Positions 1 through 12,842 of a stretch of DNA of 64,000 nucleotides are shown here, in pieces. The notes beneath the pieces were generated by a model. That model saw only the letters and a program-made list of their open reading frames with translations. It searched no databases and was not told the origin of the DNA. The stretch covers positions 480,001 to 544,000 of the forward strand of contig JACVVK020000337.1 in the NCBI GenBank assembly GCA_018292915.2. The letters run 5' to 3'. Every line of letters begins with the position of its first letter. Position 1 is the stretch's first letter. A program made the position numbers and the translations under genes. Source of the DNA: Batillaria attramentaria (taxonomy: Eukaryota > Mollusca > Gastropoda > Batillariidae).

Positions 1-747
1 CACTGCGTCACGATCACCGCCATGTGACTCAGTCCGCGGATCACTGTGTTTACTGTAAAGGACTGTGCTGTTTGCATATCAATAGCCGACCCCAACACTG
101 GCACAGGCACGCGTATCGCCTCCACCTTCGACTGACGTCAAGGCTGGGAGTAAATTAATAATGATAAACCGCGTATGATCGTTCGTGACCACACTTTTCT
201 CGGAAGCTGCAGGACGGTCACGAAAATATTTTTATATGAACGAAAAGATGTAGAATCAGTGTAGGTAGTTACACGAAAATACTTTATTTGAAAGAAAAAG
301 ATTAGTGTATTAGTGCCGGCACTTCGGTCACGAAAATACGTTCATTCGAGAACTAAAAATATGTTATCTAGTTCGTGCAGTCTGCCTGTGACTTTCTTGA
401 CGTTCTGTGTTTGGATCATGTTGGTTTAGTTTGTTTGTTTTTGTTGTTGTTGTTGTTGTTGATGCTGTTTTTGTGGGGGTTTTGTTCCTCTCACCTTCGC
501 CATTTTAATATTCATGTTACATCCCGCCATATTTAGTTTGCCCCCCCCCCCTCTTATCTGTCTAAAATACACGCGCTTGTTGTCATCAAATCTGTGATGT
601 TTACTGGCGTGACAATATGGCGTCTTTTTGGTTACGTTTTGTTCCTTGTTTGTCTTTGTCTGGATTCAGCCACCCCATACGCTTGGATAGAGACGAAAAC
701 ATCACAGGGAAAGGTCAGGGTGGTGTGTGTGTTTTTATATCAATCAG

Positions 748-924
<177 letters not shown>

Positions 925-952
925 CAATTATATGAATTTAGTGATCTTAACT

Positions 953-1038
953 TCTTTATGTGTCTTATGCTCGCCCGCATGAATTGCCCTACGGGGATAA
1001 ATAAAGTATTTTTGACTTGACTTGACTTGACTTGACTT
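953..1038 (+). mobile_element. LINE 3' end with (TTGAC)n tail
   Basis: TGCCCTACGGGGATAAATAA then AGTATTTT and about five TTGAC repeats. This is the usual 3' terminus of CR1/L2/RTE-like non-LTR elements in marine invertebrates (inference); the body is missing and a (TG)n(AG)n tract lies just upstream. Confidence 0.55.
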
Positions 1039-1520
1039 AGTTCTGCAAAACGTAGAACGTATCTTTGATGTCACCGGACGACTAAGGCAGATTCCATGAC
1101 GATACCTCCAGCTATAGTTTCCCTTGGTTTTTGACACAACGTCAGTGTGCGTCATCATTTAAACCATTTCTGGCTGGCTGGCTCGTTGGTTGGTTGGTTG
1201 GTTGGTTGAACGCTGTGACATTTCACTTGTCGACAGCCATGGAGCCAAACCGGCCTGAAAGCAAAATAAGGTTTACTGCGCAGAGTTACCATGATTGGAC
1301 CACGGCTATGTCTACGTTAGAATAGACCGTGATAGTATTCAGAGTGCAGGAAAGCGTGCGCGCGACATGGACAGATAGTCTCGGGCATATTACCGGCACC
1401 TGTGTCTCAGCAAAGCGCCAACACCCTTTGGCACTCAAATGCTCCGTTACGGTCTAGCTGACACGGCCAAAATAACTCTGCTTTTATGCTCGGTTATGCC
1501 CTTTGAGGGAACCGACTTCC

Positions 1521-1598
<78 letters not shown>
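1521..1598. repeat. (GTT)n trinucleotide array
   Basis: About 26 uninterrupted GTT units. Shorter GTT arrays recur in the window (about 3547, 9420, 9838, 11677, 15008, 55337), a composition habit of this genome. Confidence 0.97.
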
Positions 1599-1599
<1 letters not shown>

Positions 1600-1840
1600 G
1601 AAATCGGAAATTCCTTTTGTTTTAACAGCGAAGTTATCAACAATGGTCAGGTGCACAATCATGCTGAGACAGATGACCCACACTAAACCGTTGCTTACAG
1701 ATAGGTAGCTAGGGTCATACATATAAGTAAACTGCTTTATAAGTATGTACATGTACATGTTAAAAAAAATCACAAAATGAAAACAATCATTGAAGTTAAA
1801 GAAAAGGGAAGGTGAAGGTCAAAGGGGAGGGGGGAGTGGG

Positions 1841-1948
1841 GGGGGGTGTTTTGGGGGTTTAACGTCCTTTTTCACCACATACGCGTGATATCAAAGACTG
1901 GGCAACGATGAAAAAGCCAGCACAAATATTTGGCCCCAGCTGGGATAG
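1841..1948 (-). mobile_element. SINE-A copy, 5'-truncated
   Basis: Tail and body only: GTTTAACGTCC, TTTTTCACCACATACGCG, TGATATCAAAGACTGGGC, CCAGCACAAATATTTGGCC. The tRNA-like head is missing after TGGGATAGG, as expected of 5'-truncated reverse transcription. Confidence 0.75.
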
Positions 1949-3893
1949 GAAAGAGGAGAGGGGGAAGTCGTTTTGTGGTTGATTATGATTAAACGACCCC
2001 TAGTCTTTCACGTTGACAAACCGAAAATCAAGGAATTTTACCCATAATTATGCTATTAGCATTTGAAAGCGGAAAAACTCAACGGCTGCTGTTTGCTGAA
2101 TTTCAGTTTGCCTGTGTGACAAAAAAAAAAAAAAACACCCCTGTATGTTCCTGTCTTGAAAAAGGGAGAATAGTTAGCATTGTTCAACTTTAATTGTCAA
2201 GCAGGTGTGTATCCAGCCATGTGTGACCGTGGCCGGTGCACCAGACTGAAAGGAGCCTCTTCTTGCTGTACATAGTTTTTGTGTAAGTGATCCGGCACTC
2301 AGGTCGGTATACTTTGGACTGGTGCCAAGCCTGTAGTCACACGGCAATGGCCAACATTACTATGCATTGCCACAACACGTTTTTTTGCGAAACAATGAGG
2401 ATTTGGACAACTGAGAAGTGGTAGGGCGTGACCATTCCTCGGCGCCATTTCATCCGTCTATTCTGAGACGCTCAAGGCGTCGCAGGGCTAGAGGACGAAG
2501 CAGTGAAAGCTAGCTGCAAATATCTGGCGGTGTGAAGTACCTGCCTGTACCCAACATAATTTTTAGCCCCCATTTTTTTTTTATAATGTTTTTTTTTTGT
2601 GCGGATGGGGTGGGGATGGTAGGAAGGGGGCTGGGCATGCTCTCTTGTGTGTACAGTGCCGTGTGTCCCTGTGGACTTGTGGCAAAAAAACAAAACAAAA
2701 ATCACCACAGGCACTGTATTGCATCGATTCCGTGCAGTAGTTATATACGCTCTATTACTGTTCAGTCATAACTACATTGTGTAAACATCAAATAAATGAA
2801 GTAAGAGACCATTTAAAAAAAACAAAAAAACTTATACATACGCCAACCAAAGTCAGCCATAATGGTTTCAGATGCAATACCTATTTGACTGATTCTGGTG
2901 CACGGATTAAGCACGTTCGAGGAAAGGTTTTTCACAACGTTGTTATATGCTTGGCAAACCTATTGAGACTCTTTTGTGTGTGCAGTGTCCATTTATAATA
3001 CTGACAGTGATAGCGCCGCTCTTCCTGGTTCCGACCATTGCGACATTCACACCGTGACTTATTACATTATTAATAAGTCCGCTACACAGCTTCTTGTCGA
3101 TATATCTGTTTTCCTCATTGGCACGATCTCACAATGGCCCTGAATGGTTTAATACCGAGGTGAATCTAATCTGAAGTCAGTGTCTGATAGAAATTGTTGT
3201 ACCCGTCTCTCAGCCAATCGCCTCCCATGGAGGTAGGGCTTGAGGCACCTGCAGGGTTGCGGAAGGGAAAAAATGATTTGGGCAAATGTTTTTGGTTCTC
3301 GTTGTTTTGTTTTGTTTTGTTTTTCTCTGTGAAAAACGCTTATGACATTACATGGACATTCTCTGTACACGATACATATACACTAGGACTGCGCCCCCTG
3401 CAAGCCCCCTCCAACCCCCCAGTCCCCTCCACCCCCAGTCCTCCCTCCCCCACCCCACCCGCCTCCCTATACCGGTGACTTTGCAACTGTATTGTGAACA
3501 TGCCGCTTCTCCGATTTCAAAAAGAAAAATATCTGCTTGTCAGTTTGTTGTTGTTGTTGTTGTCGTTGTTGTTTCAAACAAGTCCCTACCGGCTAGTGTT
3601 TACTAATTACATACGGTACATGTACCAGTATGAGAGATTTATACAGCGGCTGTGTTCTGTTGTTCATAAATGGGGTTTTGTCACTGATACACAGCACTCC
3701 AGATTCCAACAGCCAGTGCGTCTCTTTTACTGCGTCGTTGCCGGTCGATTTTTTCGAAAAACAGGTCTGGGTCGTCTGGAAAATTGGAGGGGGGAGGCGG
3801 AGGGGAGTCAGCTGCAGCTGTGGACCAAGTCCAGCATGCAGAACAGCTATAACTGAATTTAAACAAGCACGCACGCACGTCCGCTCAGGCACT

Positions 3894-3894
<1 letters not shown>

Positions 3895-3945
<51 letters not shown>

Positions 3946-3946
3946 G

Positions 3947-3982
<36 letters not shown>

Positions 3983-4012
3983 GCACACGCACGCACGCAC
4001 GCACGCACGCAC
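3895..4012. repeat. (CA)n/(CGCA)n microsatellite
   Basis: Two CA blocks interrupted by CCGG, ending in GCAC units. Confidence 0.97.
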
Positions 4013-4371
4013 AGGGACATTCAGACAGTCACAGAGAGACAACACATGCTGATACTAGCAGGAAAGTTTGGGAGACTTTTAATGCAGTTAATTCTGAACA
4101 GAAAATGCCGGCACAGAGGCACGCAACAGAGACATGCAACAGAGCGACTGCAACGGCCACGCAACCGCCTCCCGCCTCCTTTATTCATAGACTGCCAGCT
4201 GTGCGGCAGCGGGCTTTTCGCCTAATGCCATTACGATGGGCAAAAAGGACCAAAGTCACAGGCTTGGGAACCCGAACTCTGTCAGCTGGCTCATTTCATT
4301 CGGATCAGGTTCTTCCTGCACGCCATTGCAAGCAGACTCACAGACACACAAGCAGTCCTCGCGGCATAATA

Positions 4372-5080
4372 CAGGGGCGCCGGAACTGGGGGGGAGGGGG
4401 GCAGCTGCCCCCCTCCCCCCCTGTACCCAAGCAGGGGGGGCAAGAGTATCTTTTTGCCCCCCCCCCCCCTGGAAAATGAGGTGACTATGGCAAGAGGGGG
4501 GGGGGCAAAACCATGGTCTTGCCCCCCCCCTCGCATAATACAGGGGCGCCGGAACTGGGGGGGAGGGGGCAGCTCCCCCCCCCCTGTACCCAAGCAGGGG
4601 GGGGGGGGGGGGGCAAGAGTATCTTTTTGCCCCCCCCCCCTGGAAAATGAGGTGACTATGGCAAGAGGGGGGGGGGCAAAACCATGGTCTTGCCCCCCCC
4701 TCCCTTCCCCTACCCCCCCTCCCCCTACCCCTGTTCCTGTTCTCTCCCTGATCCCACCCAACAGAGAACAGTTTAGCCGTTGCATGAAATATCAAAACGA
4801 CTTGGCAGAAAGTCGTCAGATAATCACTTTCGCACCCCCCCCCCCCCCCCTCCCGCTTTTCACTTTCTTCGAGCAACGTCCTTCCTTTCAGTGGCTCCCT
4901 GGTTCGGAAAGGTTTCTGTCTGCGCACCATCTGAACATCGCCGCCCCCCCCCCCCCCCCCCCCCCCCCCCCCGCTTTTCACTTTCTCCGGGCAACGTCCT
5001 TCCTTTTATTGGCTCTGGCCTTTCCCCCCTCTGAGATTCTGCCCCCCCCCCCCTCCCCCCAACATCTTCCGGCGCCCCTT
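4372..5080. mobile_element. Possible hAT-like non-autonomous element with internal tandem duplications
   Basis: The left end CAGGGGCGCCGGAA (4372-4385) and right end TTCCGGCGCCCCTT (5067-5080) form a 13/14-match inverted pair, and CAGGGG fits the CAGNG rule of hAT termini. A second left end is at 4541, because 169 bp (with TACCCAAGCAGGGG, GCAAGAGTATCTTTTTGCC, ATGAGGTGACTATGGCAAG) is tandemly duplicated. A second duplication (CGCTTTTCACTTTCT..., 4854 and 4972) has period 118. C/G runs are extreme. No 8-bp target duplication was found, so the class is uncertain. Confidence 0.4.
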
Positions 5081-5691
5081 AAATAGTTAGTGCGCTGGTA
5101 GGCGGTGTCAGTTTCACATCCTTTTCCTCCACTGGTGGGGATGACGTCACGGACGGAGCAACTAGGAAACCGCCATTACTGAAAAGAAGTCAAAAACCGC
5201 TCGCAAAAACGCGAATAACTTCGTTTGTTTGTTCGTTCAGTTGTCAACGACGCCGTTGCTCGTGGGAGACCTTATCAATGTTCAGTTGATTGAAAAGAGT
5301 TTAGTTTGCGATCAAAGGAGCAATTTTATTTTCGTTATCATTCTCTCAAAACCTTTCCTTATGTGCGGTAAGTGTGCAGACGCGCGTTGTCGTCGCCATC
5401 GGACCGGACATAGCAGGCTGAGGCACCACCTGCACAGTAAGATGCGCCTTGCATGTGTCGTCCCCTTTGTGCTCCTGTGGAGGGGCATTGCACAACACTT
5501 CTTACCAGACTGTAGGAACTTCCAGACCCTGAGGGAAGCGACTTGGCCACAACCAGTCCCCCTGCAACAGAAGCCGTTCGGGCCTGTGGAAGAAATCCTG
5601 AAGACCACCACATTCAGCCAAAACACCTGTTTCCAAGTGTGATAAGGCGATCGAGAAGAAGATCATTATCATCATCACCACCACCACCACC

Positions 5692-5725
<34 letters not shown>

Positions 5726-5845
5726 TCATTGTCATCGTCGTCGTCGTCATCAGCATCACCAACACCCCCACCCACCCCTCTTGCGGTAGTACCTGTTTCT
5801 AACCAGTATGTGCGGCATACAACTGTGATCTTTGTGCTCTGTGCG

Positions 5846-5852
5846 TGCGTGC

Positions 5853-5947
<95 letters not shown>
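5846..5947. repeat. (TG)n microsatellite with CGTG lead
   Basis: GCGTGCGTGCG followed by about 45 TG units. Upstream, CAC/CAT/CGT trinucleotide repeats occupy about 5670-5755. Confidence 0.97.
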
Positions 5948-5950
<3 letters not shown>

Positions 5951-5984
5951 AATTTTAATGAATTTTAATGTATTGTATTGTATT

Positions 5985-6053
5985 GTCGCTGTGTCTGGGC
6001 GGACATCAAATTTCCCCATGAGGGATTAATAAAGTTATCTTATCTTATCTTTA
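5985..6053 (+). mobile_element. LINE 3' end with (TTATC)n tail
   Basis: GTCTGGGCGGACATCAAATT, CCCCATGAGGGATTAATAAAG, then TTATCTTATCTTATC. Same architecture as 953-1038, again directly downstream of a long (TG)n tract. Confidence 0.6.
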
Positions 6054-6360
6054 TTACACCATCGTCGTCATCATCCGGCCTCGTCATCAATCCAGGCGGA
6101 CACATAATTAGCTCGGTTACACTTGCGTCAATCACGCTGAAGAAAACAAAATGTTCGTCTTTGGGAAGATGCTTGGTTGTTTATGAACTGAACGTCTTTT
6201 TGTACACCGTACTGTCGTGTTATGGCAGATGACAGTACTGTAGGTCAATGACGTCATTTCAGGGGGGTGATTTCAAGATGAAAGACACTGATGTAACGGT
6301 CTGTGTCCTCAGATGACGTCAACAGACTTACTGTGTTTTGATACGGCAGCATTGAAGAGT

Positions 6361-6506
6361 GATATCAAAAGACGGCGCAATGAGGGGAGGGAAAAAAAAC
6401 TCGAGTCAGCATAATGCCTGGACTCCAAGCCGGCTGGGTTCGAACTCACGACCCGAGCATTGACTGACAAGCCCAGCGTTCTACCACTTCAGTCACCCCA
6501 GCTCCT
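6361..6506 (-). mobile_element. SINE-A copy, diverged head plus partial body
   Basis: GATATCAAAAGACGGCGCAA (body) and GGGTTCGAACTCACGACCCG (box B) to CTACCACTTCAGTCACCCC (box A side) are recognisable. The sequence between them is substituted. Confidence 0.65.
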
Positions 6507-6603
6507 CTCGGCGATGGGAAAAAATGACTGCTTGTGTATCTGTACTCTGGTTCTGGAAGGATCGACAGAGACTTTCGTAATCGAACCACATGATGACCTA
6601 ACC

Positions 6604-6638
<35 letters not shown>

Positions 6639-8012
6639 GCTCTCAGTGGAGAGAGGTTCGTGACTGAAATGCGAGACTATGTGTCGGCGAGAAAAAGCCA
6701 AAGTTTCCGGTTTCATTTGATCCGGTGCAAAGCGGCCATCTGCAGGTGACGTAGCCGATGTAGCAGCGTGATGACAGACAGGACCAGTAGTGACTTCTGG
6801 TTTTTTGTTGTTGTTTTTTTTAATCGGGTCTTATTTCGCGGACTCTTCTTCTCTCAGAAAGAGTGAGAATGGGGGAGAGGGGCGGAGGGAGGAGGTTGTG
6901 GAACTCGATCGACCAATCGGTGTTTGCGCTAGATTTTTTCTTTTGCCCTGTTTTTAACTTCAGTGTTATTCCTAAGCATTGGAAAGAAAAGAAAAAGCAG
7001 TTACCCCACTCCCTCCTCCCAGTCCCCCCCCCCCGCCCTCCCTCCGTCCGTCCGCCAGGAACCAACCAAACGGTACCGGATGATGGCATTATTTCGAAGA
7101 CGGTGTGGTTGTTTTGTGTTTGCTTGTTTACTTTTGTTGGTCTTTTTGTTTGTTTGTTTGTTTGTTTGTTTGTTACTTTGTTTGTTTGGGTGGTTATTGT
7201 TCGTTTTTGGTTTTGTTTGTTTGTTGTTATTTTGTCCTGGTGGGGGGGGGGGGGGGTCATTGTGTGAGTATGTGTGTGCGTGGTGAAGGGGCGGGAGGGG
7301 GGGGGGGAGCTCAGAAAGACTGATCCTACAAGCCTTGAGGAAGTCCAGCCACCTGACCTGTAGCTACCTATTACACGCAATTTCTCAAAGTCTGCTGGTG
7401 GTAAGTAGGGCCCAATCAATAGGCTGAATTCAGAACTACACTCATTATCCCGTCTTTAGAACCCGCGATTCTTACAGCACATAAATAAAACCGCTATCAG
7501 CCTTGGTCTCTCAGTTTGAGAAATCAATAGTCTTTTTTTCAGTGAAGTCGTTCTTTCGATTTTTTCCCCAGACTATGGGGTTCTTTTAACCAGCTGTCTG
7601 TGGCCGTTATGCGACAAAAATGGAGTTTCCTCACGCATGCATTCCGGCCTCTGTCCCTGATAGACTCGGCTAACCCTCCCTCTGCCCTTCATTTGCGTCA
7701 CTACCGAGGAGTCAACAAGTTGCAGCCTCTCCCACATGCTCTTGATGTCGGCCAGTCTAACTGCTGTGTTTTGTTGTTGTTGTTTTGATGTTGTTTGTTG
7801 CTGTTGTTGTTGGTGGTGGTGGTGGTGGTGATGTTTTTGTTTCTTATTGTTATTGTTGGTGTTTTGTTTTTGTTCTTTTGGGGGTTGTTTTGTTGTTGTT
7901 GGTTGGTTGTTTTTTGTTTTTGTTTTATTTTGGGGGTTTCGTTTTGTTTTGTGTTTTTTTGTGTCTGTGTTTTTTTTTTTTTTTGTTGTTGTTGTTGTTT
8001 TTTTTAAACCCT

Positions 8013-8210
8013 CCTCCACCCCCGCCTTTTTACAATTTTCTTTATTTCTTTCTTTTTTTTTTTTTTTTTTTTTGAAAACATCAAATCGTTAAAAAATAAA
8101 AAAAAGGAGAGAAATAAGAGAAAAAAAGACAGACAAAAGACCGCCCAAAAAAAAAAAAAGAAAAAAAAAAGAAAGAAATAAAGAAAATTGTAAAAAGGCG
8201 GGGGTGGAGG
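8013..8210. repeat. 50-bp perfect inverted repeat at the 5' junction of the LINE
   Basis: The left arm is 8013-8062 (starts CCTCCACCCCCGCC, runs through TTTACAATTTTC into a T-run). The right arm is 8161-8210, its reverse complement, ending GGCGGGGGTGGAGG. The spacer is about 98 bases, A-rich. The right arm runs into the LINE coding sequence, so the left arm looks like an inverted copy of the junction, as made by fold-back synthesis or twin priming. Confidence 0.8.
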
Positions 8211-9285
8211 ACTTAATATGATAAACATTTTTGATATGCAAAAATCATTTCTACTGTCTTGGGCACTAAAACTGCAATCATCTGCTGGACAAGCCTGGTC
8301 ACTGATTCCCCTCTCCCTGTTCTCTAAACTTGGAACCAGACTGGCGTGTTTTTCAGCTAGTGTCCCCTCTTCTGACTTCATTGGGCTATGCTATGTGAAA
8401 TCGCTCTTCTGGAAGAACGTGCTCACCATATGGCTTGATAATAAGAATAAACTGAACGATAAAGAAAACTTTGATCCACTACAGCAACAGACACTTTGGA
8501 ATAATGCAAACATACAATACAGACAGAAGTGTTTATTCTTTAAAGAATGGATTGATGCCAACATTTGTTTTATTAGTGATATTAAGACTAATGATAATAT
8601 CCTGTCATACCATGAGATATGCCGAAGGGTTGGTTATAAACCACACCGTCTTTTTCAATATAATGCGGTTTGTACGGCCCTTCGCTCACAGACAGCAACC
8701 GCTGTGAAGGACAGATGTAATGCAAGTGGGAATTTGTCTGCTTTATCTCCTAGAGAAATTCGTCATATCTTAACTGATCTGAATGATGTACACCCTTGTG
8801 GTTTGAAATTCTGGATGCATAAATACGATCTCGTACTTAAGGAATCTCATTGGACAGCAGCTACTAGTAGTACTAGAGAAGAAAGATTACGCCTGTTACA
8901 TTGGAAAATACTCCATAATATTTATCCCACGAACATTCTACTCTGTAAAATGGGAATTAAGCCCTCTAATAAATGTACCTTTTGTAATGAGACCGATTAT
9001 ATCGAACACTTCTTTTGGAGATGTCAGAAAATTAGAAAAGTCTGGACAGAATGTGCAGATTTTATTTATCGTAGTACGGGAGAACAAATTACTCTCACAG
9101 AGACAGACATTTTATTTGGTTTCAAGACAGATTGTATAACTAATAGCAGAACTGTGAAGTTTATTAATCATGTTATTCTTATTACAAAAATGGTTATAAG
9201 TAAATTTAGATACGGAACTGCCACTGATATCGGTCTTATGTTTGAACATGAAACTACTCTTCGCCATTATCTCTTTGAGGTCTGA
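8209..9285 (+). mobile_element. 5'-truncated L1/Tx1-like LINE, ORF2 C-terminal part (355+ codons intact)
   Basis: An open frame runs from a GGLNMINIF-type motif (ATG at 8218) to TGA at 9283-9285. Residues 225-269 show the reverse-transcriptase-associated zinc-binding domain: RLLHWKILHNIYPTNILLCKMGI, then C253-x2-C256-x7-H264-x4-C269 followed by KIRKVW. This is the usual end of ORF2p in L1/Tx1-clade non-LTR retrotransposons. The endonuclease and polymerase core are absent, so the copy cannot move itself. It is AT-rich compared with its surroundings. A 3' UTR-like tail follows to about 9390 before G/T-rich DNA. The full-length frame with no stop or frameshift suggests a fairly young copy. Confidence 0.85.
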
Positions 9286-10510
9286 AAATGCTGTCAACTG
9301 TTTTGGATATTAGGCTTGGTATCTTTTGTACAAAAAAAACCTAATGTGTGAGAAAAATAAATCCTAGTTAGAGACCGAACCTTCTTAATGCAAGGCCTTA
9401 TGGCAGTATGCCTCGTTTTTTGTTGTTGTTGTTGTTTGTTGTTGTTGTTTTTGGTGTGTTTTTTGGGCTTTTTGTTTTGTTTTGTTTGTTTGTTTGTTTG
9501 GGTTTTTTTTTTTGTTTGTTTTTGGGGGGGCGTTGTGGTTTTGTTGTTGTTTTCTTTGTTTATCATGTTAAGGTTTTATGTTGTTTGGGGTTTTTGGTTG
9601 TTGTTCGGTTGCTTTTTTTAATTTCCCGGGGGGGGGGGGGGGGGGGGGGGGAGGTGCCAAACATGGAATGGCTATCTTGTGACGACAGTTGCTAGCAAAG
9701 CTGTGGTATTTTCATCGAAATGTCTTTACTCGAAACGTCCTTTGTCAAAACGTATTGGGCGGCTCTGGTCAAACTGTCTTCGGTTGAAATGAATGTCTTT
9801 TATAGTAACATTTTTGTTGTTGTTTGATTTTCGATTTTGTTGTTGTTGTTGTTGTTGTTGTCAGTCGAAACGTAAAATGTAAACAAAAACCTCTTTGAGC
9901 AAAGTTTGCAAAAATCGGCGTTGAGACATCTTAGTTGAAAGTGTAACTGTGGCCGGGAACATTTCGTCCCCCCCCCCCTCTCTCTCTCTCTCTTTCTCTC
10001 TCCAACTTTACCTCCCTGTAAGAAGTGGTCTAACACTTAAACAATGATGTATCACCTAACTGAATGCACCTGACGGTGGGGTTTACTTCGGAAATGTGGG
10101 CGATGGGCTGCAGACAGGCCTGGCGAAGAGGCCGCTGCTTTCACCTGGCAAGCATCACGTGCGATGGGGGTCATATGTCACAAGCCTCGTCGGAGTGGCC
10201 AACATTACAGTGGAGGAAGAAAAGGCGCTTTAAGCGCGTTCGAAGTTTCAGGAGTTTTCAGAAATGTCCCCCATTACTGATCAGTGATGGATCGGGCTGG
10301 ATTTCCATTGGTGTTTCCAGCGTGGAACGAATACCTTGTACTAAGTAGGCTTGGAGTAGAACGTCTGGAGGATAAGTTGTCATGACGCCGGTACCGTTCC
10401 AGACTTACGGAAGGATTAGGCTTTGCTGTCTGCCCCCCCCCCCTCTCCTCCCCAAACGCAAACTGGTCTGGCTTTGTCCTAGACACTTCAGTTTGGCTCC
10501 AGCGTTTCGG

Positions 10511-10511
<1 letters not shown>

Positions 10512-10602
<91 letters not shown>
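10512..10602. repeat. (TG)n microsatellite
   Basis: Pure TG array of about 90 bp. Confidence 0.98.
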
Positions 10603-10604
<2 letters not shown>

Positions 10605-10826
10605 ACCGTCCTTTTCCAGCTCATAACTCTAATTAAAGGCCCATGCAAAACTTACAATATTGCTTGAAATCTTCAGATTACTAAAATCCGCTTCGAGCCA
10701 CTATTATGCAATCTGCGGCTGTCACGTATCGAGCGTATCAGGAAGGCCCAAGCCTTGCGTAATAGTGGCTTGAAGTGGCTTCTACTGATGTACAGTGGCT
10801 TGTTCTTTTTGACGAGTCATATCATC

Positions 10827-10994
<168 letters not shown>

Positions 10995-11040
10995 TGCGCG
11001 CGTGTTCCTGTAACGAGAGCATACATGGCCCCGGTGTAAC

Positions 11041-11315
11041 AGGCCGGAGTATACCCCTTGGCTACTTTAAACCCTCGGGTATAAAGTAGCCTAGGCCGGT
11101 TCAACCCCCTGGGTATAGATCAGTGGTAGGGGGGTTAAAGTGGGCAGGAGAGGGTTAAACGGGCCTAGGCCAGAATACACCCCGGGGTATAGTCTGAGCT
11201 AGACCAGTTTATACGGGGGGATAGTCTGGGCTAGGCCGGTTTATACGGGGGTATAGTCTGGGCTAGGCCAGTTTATACGGGGGTATACTCCAGGCGGGGT
11301 ATAATCTGGACTGCT
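11041..11315. repeat. Degenerate repeat region built on GGGTATA / TATACCCC with 31-33-bp tandem core
   Basis: Three adjacent units of GGTATAGTCTGGGCTAGGCC + AGTTTATACGGG lie at about 11196-11290. Upstream is a perfect stem-loop, GGCTACTTTA (11060-11069) against TAAAGTAGCC (11082-11091), 12-base loop. GGGTATA and its complement recur across the region. Confidence 0.72.
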
Positions 11316-11676
11316 ACACCGGGAGACCTAGAAACTGAAGCGCTGATGTCATCGTGTAATTTGGCACCGTGTTTTTTTCATTTTCAGCATTTTTCTGTGT
11401 AAGTGCGAGGTTGTCGCAACGTAATGACAGGCTTGCCGCAGGTAATGGTGCCCATTGTGAAGAATATTAACCTCAGAAGCCAACAGAGAACTCAGTTCTC
11501 GGCAGTTCAGACAGTGCAGTTCGGGTCATGTCGAGGCGACTTTTGTCACTGACTCTCCGGGTATGAAGGAAATATATACATCTCTATCGTCATCCAGAAA
11601 GAAGACCTAGGACTGTGTCAAATACTCCCAGATGATGGCGAAACCGAGTTCTTCACGTCGTGCGGCAGAAAGCGGC

Positions 11677-11809
<133 letters not shown>

Positions 11810-12539
11810 AGTTCATGTTTCAGCCCCAAAAACTATCTCAAACCTGAGGTGACCGGCCTGCCGTCATTAACCCATGCTGCGCACCAGACATCACGTGATT
11901 TTTCGGGCTGAGCCCTGAACTGTGTATATATTTATCCGTTTGTCTAGTGTGGACACGTGATCAAAATGTTTACCTGTGCAACTGTCGGGGGGAAAAAAGC
12001 ATCAGTTCCACTACGTAATAGTTCCGGGAAGAATGCCTTCTGTCCTTTTGACTAAATTTCTCTGCCAGCTTAGAACCGCACGCTGCGTCCTGTAGCCATA
12101 TTTTCAAATCTCAGCGTGAAAAATCAAAGCAGCACGTTTCTCAATGCGCAAAACAGGCGGCCATCCGGGATGTCAAATGACGTAGTCTATTCATCGCTTC
12201 AGTCACGATGGCGATTTATTTCTACAGGCGTCGCAGTTCTCATGAATTACAGCGCACTCAGTTATTTAGAAATGAAAGGGGGTGAGAACGCGCAGTTGTT
12301 ATATATCAGTATAACAATATTTTTTACTCCGGTGGCATACAAAGCACAATGGCATACAAAGCACACATCTCATATATACATGCCCCAGCTCTTTTTGCCA
12401 GCTCCAGTGGTGTTCCTCCCAGGTGATGGGTGGAACCCACGGAAGACTCGGAAGCTGGGGCAATTTTTATTATGTATGATGATGGAGATGAGGATGATGG
12501 TAAGATGATGCTATGGAGGTCCGTGTGGTTTGGGACTGC

Positions 12540-12842
12540 TTGACAGGGCCGCATTCCACGCTTCCTGTCATAAATATCCCGGCATTAACCAGGCCCGGGA
12601 ACTACGACACCTGCGGTGCCGGCCGCCGTGTAATCATCCACGTCATAAGACGTGTCATGCCAAGGGAAGCACCCCCAAAGTCGCACCCGTGAAGTGGGTG
12701 AAGCTCGGCTGTGTGGCAACAGCCTCCCCATTGGGCCTATAGCACACCCGCTCTGGGTAGGAGCCGACCTCGGTAGGAAAAATCCCGCTTGCCTCGGGTG
12801 GGACTCAGGGGTCTCCCGGTGCTAACCACTAACTACGGGAAC
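12540..12842 (-). mobile_element. Second, GC-rich tRNA-derived SINE-like element
   Basis: On the minus strand it starts with GTAGTTAGTGGTTAGCACCG (box A like) and GACCCCTGAGTCCCACCCG (degraded box B), then about 250 bp of GC-rich body with a short palindrome CACGTCATAAGACGTG (12639-12654). No flanking duplication is evident. Confidence 0.45.

Larger units (their letters stand above)
1040..3890. other. Intergenic, no gene seen
   Basis: Apart from the GTT array and the truncated SINE-A, this holds short A- and T-runs (about 2121, 2572, 2591) and a C-rich block (3390-3470). The frames present are short and unlike any protein I know. The first 740 bases are likewise without features except a C-run at 541. 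Confidence 0.6.
5090..8012. other. Intergenic, no gene seen
   Basis: 5229-5642 has a 137-codon open frame with no recognisable domain and no splice context; I do not call it a gene. 6602-6645 is C-run plus (CT)n. 7000-8000 is C-, GTTT- and GTT-rich, so its frames are Cys/Leu/Phe/Val runs. Confidence 0.55.

Noticed and set aside
4256..4981. 241-codon minus-strand frame rich in Gly and Pro
   Set aside because: It is a frame through C/G runs and a duplicated element; the repeated amino-acid blocks mirror the DNA duplications.
5229..5642. 137-codon frame as a host gene
   Set aside because: No recognisable domain, no splice context, and a composition like the surrounding non-coding DNA.
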